From Opitutales bacterium (GTDB lineage: Bacteria > Verrucomicrobiota > Verrucomicrobiia > Opitutales > Oceanipulchritudinaceae), in contig JAFGCZ010000007.1 in assembly GCA_016932335.1 (NCBI GenBank), positions 1 to 64,000 of the forward strand: 64,000 nt of DNA, in the 5' to 3' direction. The translations under genes were made by a program, and so were the position numbers. The notes under the pieces are model-generated. The model did not search any database, was not told the DNA's origin, and saw nothing but the letters and a program-made list of their open reading frames with translations. This document shows positions 60,200-64,000 of the stretch, one piece after another (position 1 is the first letter of the stretch; each line of letters begins with the position of its first letter).

Positions 60200-63178
60200 T
60201 TACCAGTCTCTTCCTTTGGTGTTCTCTTTCTTTTCTACTCCCATGAGGATGGATATGGGAAGCTTCTTTTCGTCGTCTTTCATCGATTCCAGCAACTGTC
60301 CGGCCTCGGTTGGCGTCATTGCTCCCGGAGTCATTTCCATAGGGCTGCCTTCGCCTTCCTGACCCTCGCTGCCACCTTGTGGCTCTTCCGGTGCTCCCTG
60401 CCCCGGCTGTTCATTGGCGGGCGATGATTCGGGCTGGTTAGGCTGTTCCTGTTCCTGGCCATCCTGACCCTGCTGCTCCTCTGCCTGCTGCGGCTCTTCG
60501 CCGGGTTGCTGGTCCTGAGGCTGCTGTTGGTCACTGCCCTGGTCCTGCCCTCCGCTTTGTTCCTTGGAGTCAGATTTGTCCTGTTGCTCCTGATTTTGAT
60601 CCTGAGGTTGCTCCTGCTGGTCCTGATTGTCGGAGTTGTTTTCCTGTTGCTCGTTATTTTTCGACGAATTATCCTGCTGGTTTTGATCGCTGCTCTGGTT
60701 CTGATTGTTGTTTTGCTGCTTGTCGTTCTGGTCCTGGTTGTTATCCTGATTCTGATCGTTGTTCTGATTTTGATTCTGGTTGTTCTGATCGTCGTTTTCC
60801 GACTCAAAATGAGCAAACAGATCAGCTTCTCCATTCACCAGATAGCGCGTTTTCAGCTCGGTGGGATCTTCTACGCCCGCACCTTCCCAGCCGGTAAATT
60901 TATACCCCTGTTCCGGTATGGCTTCGATGTCCACATAGGTTCCGTCGTCGGCATTGCAGCTGCCCAATACCGTTCCTCCCTGATCGGGAGTGGCATACAA
61001 AATTACTTTTTTCACGCGTTTGGCCACCACTGTCACCGTTTTGTCGGCATCCATCAGCACGCTGCTCTGCGGGCTTTCCTTGTCGCTGATGCCGGTGCCT
61101 TCCCAGTGATCGAGTTCCCAGCCGTCATGCGCCATATACTCGATCGGGGTGTTGCTTCCCTGGGCATACCAGCCTTCTGTGCGGGCCATGCCGGCCAGTT
61201 CCGGGGTAACTTTCAGCTTCAGCTCATATGCCGGCACAAAAACTGCCGTCACCGTTTTGTCGGCATCCATGTGCACGGTGCTCTCCGCTTTGGAGGCATC
61301 GGCAATCCCGTCGCCTTCCCAATGGTCAAACGTGTAGTGGTCGTTGCTGGTTGCCTTGATGGGGGTATCTGTTCCGTCATCGTAGCGCCCGCTCTTTTCC
61401 GCGCTGCCCGCCTGAGGATCGTTTACCTGCACCGTCAGTTGCCAGGTTTTGATAAAAACTGCGCCCACACTCATGTTATCGCTGACTTTGACGATCGATG
61501 TGGCCTTTTCCGGTGTGCTCAGGCCTTCCCCGCGCCATCCGTCAAAACGCCACCCATCCTTTTCATTGGGTTTTGCCTTTACTACGGTGGTTTCGCCAAC
61601 GGCAAAGCGGCCGCTGCCTTCCACACTGCCGCCCTGTTCCGGCAGAGCCTCAACCGTCAGATCCCGCAGAATGCTTTCCAGCAGAGCCGAGAGCTTTTCC
61701 AGATTGTAGTCAGCATCTTCGTGCTTTTCGTCTAGTAGTGTGGCATTTTTAAAGTATTGAATTCCCTTGCCCCAGAGCAGGCGGGTATCTTTGGGCGATT
61801 CTTTAAACCGGGCCTCTCCCAGCTTGTGGTAAGTATTGCCCAGGTTGTAAAAGGTGTCGGCCTGAAGCTCCAAGTTTTCAGATTTCAATGCTTCCATATA
61901 GGATTTTACCGCTTCGTCGTAGCGACCGTCACGGTAGAGGGCATCGCCCTCATTAAACCAAAGCCTTGAATCTTCAGGATCGTTTGACGCCAGTTGTCCA
62001 TACTGTGTGGCCGATTGCTGGTAGGCTTCGTCCTTGTAACTGCGGTAAGCCTTATGTGGAGTCGGCTGTTCCACGGTGGCTTCCACAACGGGCGTGCTCT
62101 CCGTTATTTCAGCATTTACCGGTGTTTCACCGGCACCAAACAGTCCAAGACAGAGCAGCCCCATCGTCAGCACTCTGATTACTCTGTTTCGCCTGCGCAC
62201 TCCGATTAGTCCTTCTAAAAACAAAATGAGCAAGCCGGTGCCCAGAGGCCATTGGAAACGTTCAATGGGGATCTTTCGCAGTTGTTCCTCACGTTCTTCC
62301 GGGGGAATCGTTTCCAACGCTTTCTGGTAGACTTCATCCAGACCGGTGGCCCCCAGCCGGGTATACATACCCTGCGTTAGGCGGGAGATGGTGGTCAGCG
62401 TCATTTCATCAATCGCTGTCTTCACGTAGTCGCCATTGGCATCTTTCAAATAACCGCGGTTCCCGTTGGCATCGCTAATGGGGATCAACTCCCCGTTGGC
62501 CGAGCCCACTCCCACGGTGTAAATAATAATTCCCTTTTTCTCGGCATCTCTGGCCGCCTGAATTCCCGCGGCTTCCAGGTCTTCCCCGTCGGTTATGATG
62601 ACGAGAAATTTGTGGTTACGGTTTTCTCCGAAGGTCAGTTCGGCATCCTCAATGGCGGCGGCTATATCGGTGCCGCCTACCGGCACACTGTTGGTGTCCA
62701 CTGTCAGCAGAGTCTGCCGGATGGCATCATAATCCAGGGTCAGCGGGCACTGCAGAAAGGACTGTCCGGCAAAGGTAATCAGACCCACACGGTTGCCTTC
62801 TACCTGCGGGAGCAGATCCTGAATGGCCAGTTTGGCACGTTCCAGACGATTCGGAGCCATGTCCTCGGCCAGCATGGACTTAGAGGTATCCAGGGCAATC
62901 AACACATCAATACCCTTGACCTTTACTTCCTCCCAGGTGTTGCCCCATTGAGGTCGGGCCAGTGCAAGTACAAAGCAGACGACCGCCAGCGTGGCCAACA
63001 CGCCCTTGATGATCTGCCGGCGCAGCGAATAGCTGTGCATCAGGTGCCCCATCAGTTTGCCCGATATAAAACGGGTCAGTTTGCTTTGCATGCGGCGCTC
63101 TCCACCCCAGTAAATAAGGGCAAACAGGAGGATTACTCCGGGAATGGCAAATAAATAGTTGGGTTCGGCAAATGACAT
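60200..63178 (-). CDS. Fused BatB-BatC protein with four InlB-type repeats and a Q/N-rich tract
   Basis: A 992-residue fusion. The BatB part has membrane helices near 8-24, 57-77 and 312-328 around a von Willebrand A domain with MIDAS DTSKS (97-101) and VIITDGEDLE. A second signal-like helix (about 336-357) begins the BatC part, with TPR repeats at 385-500. Four repeats of about 72 residues follow (507-577, 578-648, 649-722, 723-793), each with a W-G core (FDGWRGEG, FDHWEGDG, LDHWEGTG, FTGWEGAG), as in InlB B-repeat domains. Then comes about 140 residues of Q/N/D/E-rich sequence and a BatC-like end (TPTEAGQLLESMKDDEKKLP). Confidence 0.88.
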   Translation of the reverse strand: MSFAEPNYLFAIPGVILLFALIYWGGERRMQSKLTRFISGKLMGHLMHSYSLRRQIIKGVLATLAVVCFVLALARPQWGNTWEEVKVKGIDVLIALDTSKSMLAEDMAPNRLERAKLAIQDLLPQVEGNRVGLITFAGQSFLQCPLTLDYDAIRQTLLTVDTNSVPVGGTDIAAAIEDAELTFGENRNHKFLVIITDGEDLEAAGIQAARDAEKKGIIIYTVGVGSANGELIPISDANGNRGYLKDANGDYVKTAIDEMTLTTISRLTQGMYTRLGATGLDEVYQKALETIPPEEREEQLRKIPIERFQWPLGTGLLILFLEGLIGVRRRNRVIRVLTMGLLCLGLFGAGETPVNAEITESTPVVEATVEQPTPHKAYRSYKDEAYQQSATQYGQLASNDPEDSRLWFNEGDALYRDGRYDEAVKSYMEALKSENLELQADTFYNLGNTYHKLGEARFKESPKDTRLLWGKGIQYFKNATLLDEKHEDADYNLEKLSALLESILRDLTVEALPEQGGSVEGSGRFAVGETTVVKAKPNEKDGWRFDGWRGEGLSTPEKATSIVKVSDNMSVGAVFIKTWQLTVQVNDPQAGSAEKSGRYDDGTDTPIKATSNDHYTFDHWEGDGIADASKAESTVHMDADKTVTAVFVPAYELKLKVTPELAGMARTEGWYAQGSNTPIEYMAHDGWELDHWEGTGISDKESPQSSVLMDADKTVTVVAKRVKKVILYATPDQGGTVLGSCNADDGTYVDIEAIPEQGYKFTGWEGAGVEDPTELKTRYLVNGEADLFAHFESENDDQNNQNQNQNNDQNQDNNQDQNDKQQNNNQNQSSDQNQQDNSSKNNEQQENNSDNQDQQEQPQDQNQEQQDKSDSKEQSGGQDQGSDQQQPQDQQPGEEPQQAEEQQGQDGQEQEQPNQPESSPANEQPGQGAPEEPQGGSEGQEGEGSPMEMTPGAMTPTEAGQLLESMKDDEKKLPISILMGVEKKENTKGRDW

Positions 63179-63182
63179 GGTC

Positions 63183-64000
63183 TTAAGGCAGTCTGCGGTG
63201 AATCAGCGTCACGATGAGTTGCTCCAACAAAAGAATTCCCAGCCCGATCAACAGCGGGATGTAAAACAAATCCTTCCATAGAGCATTGTATTTCAGCTTG
63301 ATTTCCGTCTTTTCCAGACGGTCGATGTCCTCGTAAATTTTCTCCAGCTCTTTAGTGCTCGTGGCCCGGTAACTTTTGCCCCCGGTTACTTTGGATACCT
63401 TTTCCAGTGTCTCCATGTCCAGATCGGAGGGGCGTGACACCCAGCGCTGGCGCCCGAAGCTGTCCTTAACTAGATTACCGTAGCGGTCTCTGGCCGGGTA
63501 GGGGGCTTCTCCTTTGACCGCCGCCCCGATGGTGTAAATCTTGATGCCGTAGGCCTTGGCCGCTTCCGCAGCCTGTTCCGGGCTCAGTTTTCCGGCGTTG
63601 CTGGCACCGTCGGTCAACAGCACCACAATCCGGCTTTTAGCCTTTTGTTGACGCAGGCGGTTGGCCGACATGGCCAGCGCGTCCCCGATAGCCGTCTGGG
63701 AGCCGTCGATCAGCCCGAGGTCGAGCCGCTTCAAGTTACGGTTCAACCACTCATGATTCAACGTCAACGGCGAAATCAGGTAGGAATCTTTGGCAAAGGC
63801 AATCATACCGATGCGGTCGTTGGGGCGTTTTTCGATAAACTCCGCAATCACCGTTTTAGCCACTTCCAGTCGGTTGGTGCGCTTGCCTTTCAGCTCAAAA
63901 TCATGGGCGTCCATGGAGCCCGAAAGGTCCACCGCCAGAACGATATCAATGCCGCTGGTCTCGATCTCTGTTGTCTGGTTTCCTCGTTGCGGGCGGGCCA
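63183..64000 (-). CDS. batA: BatA-like von Willebrand A protein, 5' part outside the window
   Basis: The visible 272 residues begin inside the protein (ARPQRGNQTTEIETSGIDIV). They cover the VWA domain with MIDAS DLSGS, VVLLTDGASNAG and the C-terminal membrane helix (DLFYIPLLIGLGILLLEQLIV). The true start lies beyond 64000. It is directly upstream of batBC (4 bp apart), and MoxR-type ATPase and DUF58 genes would be expected further out. Confidence 0.92.
   Translation of the reverse strand, partial: ARPQRGNQTTEIETSGIDIVLAVDLSGSMDAHDFELKGKRTNRLEVAKTVIAEFIEKRPNDRIGMIAFAKDSYLISPLTLNHEWLNRNLKRLDLGLIDGSQTAIGDALAMSANRLRQQKAKSRIVVLLTDGASNAGKLSPEQAAEAAKAYGIKIYTIGAAVKGEAPYPARDRYGNLVKDSFGRQRWVSRPSDLDMETLEKVSKVTGGKSYRATSTKELEKIYEDIDRLEKTEIKLKYNALWKDLFYIPLLIGLGILLLEQLIVTLIHRRLP

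Overview
The window looks like the chromosome of an anaerobic or facultatively anaerobic, Gram-negative member of the Verrucomicrobiota/PVC group. The reasons are indirect: a type II-C Cas9 that by memory resembles the Akkermansia enzyme, a fused SecDF, a Bat (BatA-E) aerotolerance operon, adenosylcobalamin-dependent ribonucleotide reductase (NrdJ), a large pyruvate:ferredoxin oxidoreductase next to a dihydroorotate-dehydrogenase-like flavoprotein, and sparse Shine-Dalgarno sequences. No rRNA or tRNA gene is present, so the placement is an inference.

Layout. 1-5.7 kb is a type II-C CRISPR-Cas locus. A CRISPR array enters from the left (15 complete 36-bp repeats plus a partial one) and is followed by cas2, cas1 and cas9 on the minus strand. 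A tracrRNA gene lies upstream of cas9, read on the plus strand, and ends in a strong terminator. Array and tracrRNA are both read on the plus strand, against the cas operon. 5.7-13.2 kb holds a secreted serine hydrolase, a glycosyltransferase/GH13 phosphorylase pair, a soluble chemoreceptor-like protein and an acyl-ACP/acyl-CoA synthetase. 13.3-31 kb is core housekeeping: glyS, recJ, secDF-yajC, gcvT-gcvH, an RRM RNA-binding protein with a structured leader, a CNNM/CBS protein, lgt, rny, a SYLF lipoprotein-like gene, tatD, a PAS histidine kinase and amt. 31-36 kb carries the DHOD-like gene, a candidate structured RNA and nifJ (PFOR). 36.3-40 kb is a signalling cluster (DnaJ-like, HDOD, cheD, cheW). 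40.1-44.9 kb holds a c-type cytochrome lipoprotein, apbE, and nrdJ behind two NrdR-box-like sites.

44.9-50.0 kb is an accessory island with codon use and composition unlike its neighbours. It contains a decayed pseudogene, divergent short repeats, a 26-bp perfect palindrome, a complete type II restriction-modification system with a C (controller) protein, integron-like core sites around a small gene, and a serine recombinase reading into a terminator. The controller operator is present twice: as a double site in front of the C-R operon and as a single site overlapping the start of the methyltransferase gene. This is the architecture known from Esp1396I-type systems.

50.1-64 kb returns to core genes: proC, a response-regulator/kinase hybrid, folD, an SH3-like exported protein, rluB, a CysJ-like reductase lacking the flavodoxin domain, an M32 carboxypeptidase and the batABCDE operon (minus strand, batA cut by the window end). 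batB and batC are fused and carry four inserted InlB-type repeats.

The most interesting signals are: two CRISPR spacers that encode the same eight-residue peptide with only synonymous differences; a degenerate CRISPR repeat upstream of cas9 that seems to serve both as tracrRNA anti-repeat and as cas9 promoter; the twin C-boxes; two structured, terminator-ended RNAs without an obvious family; and the fused BatBC protein.
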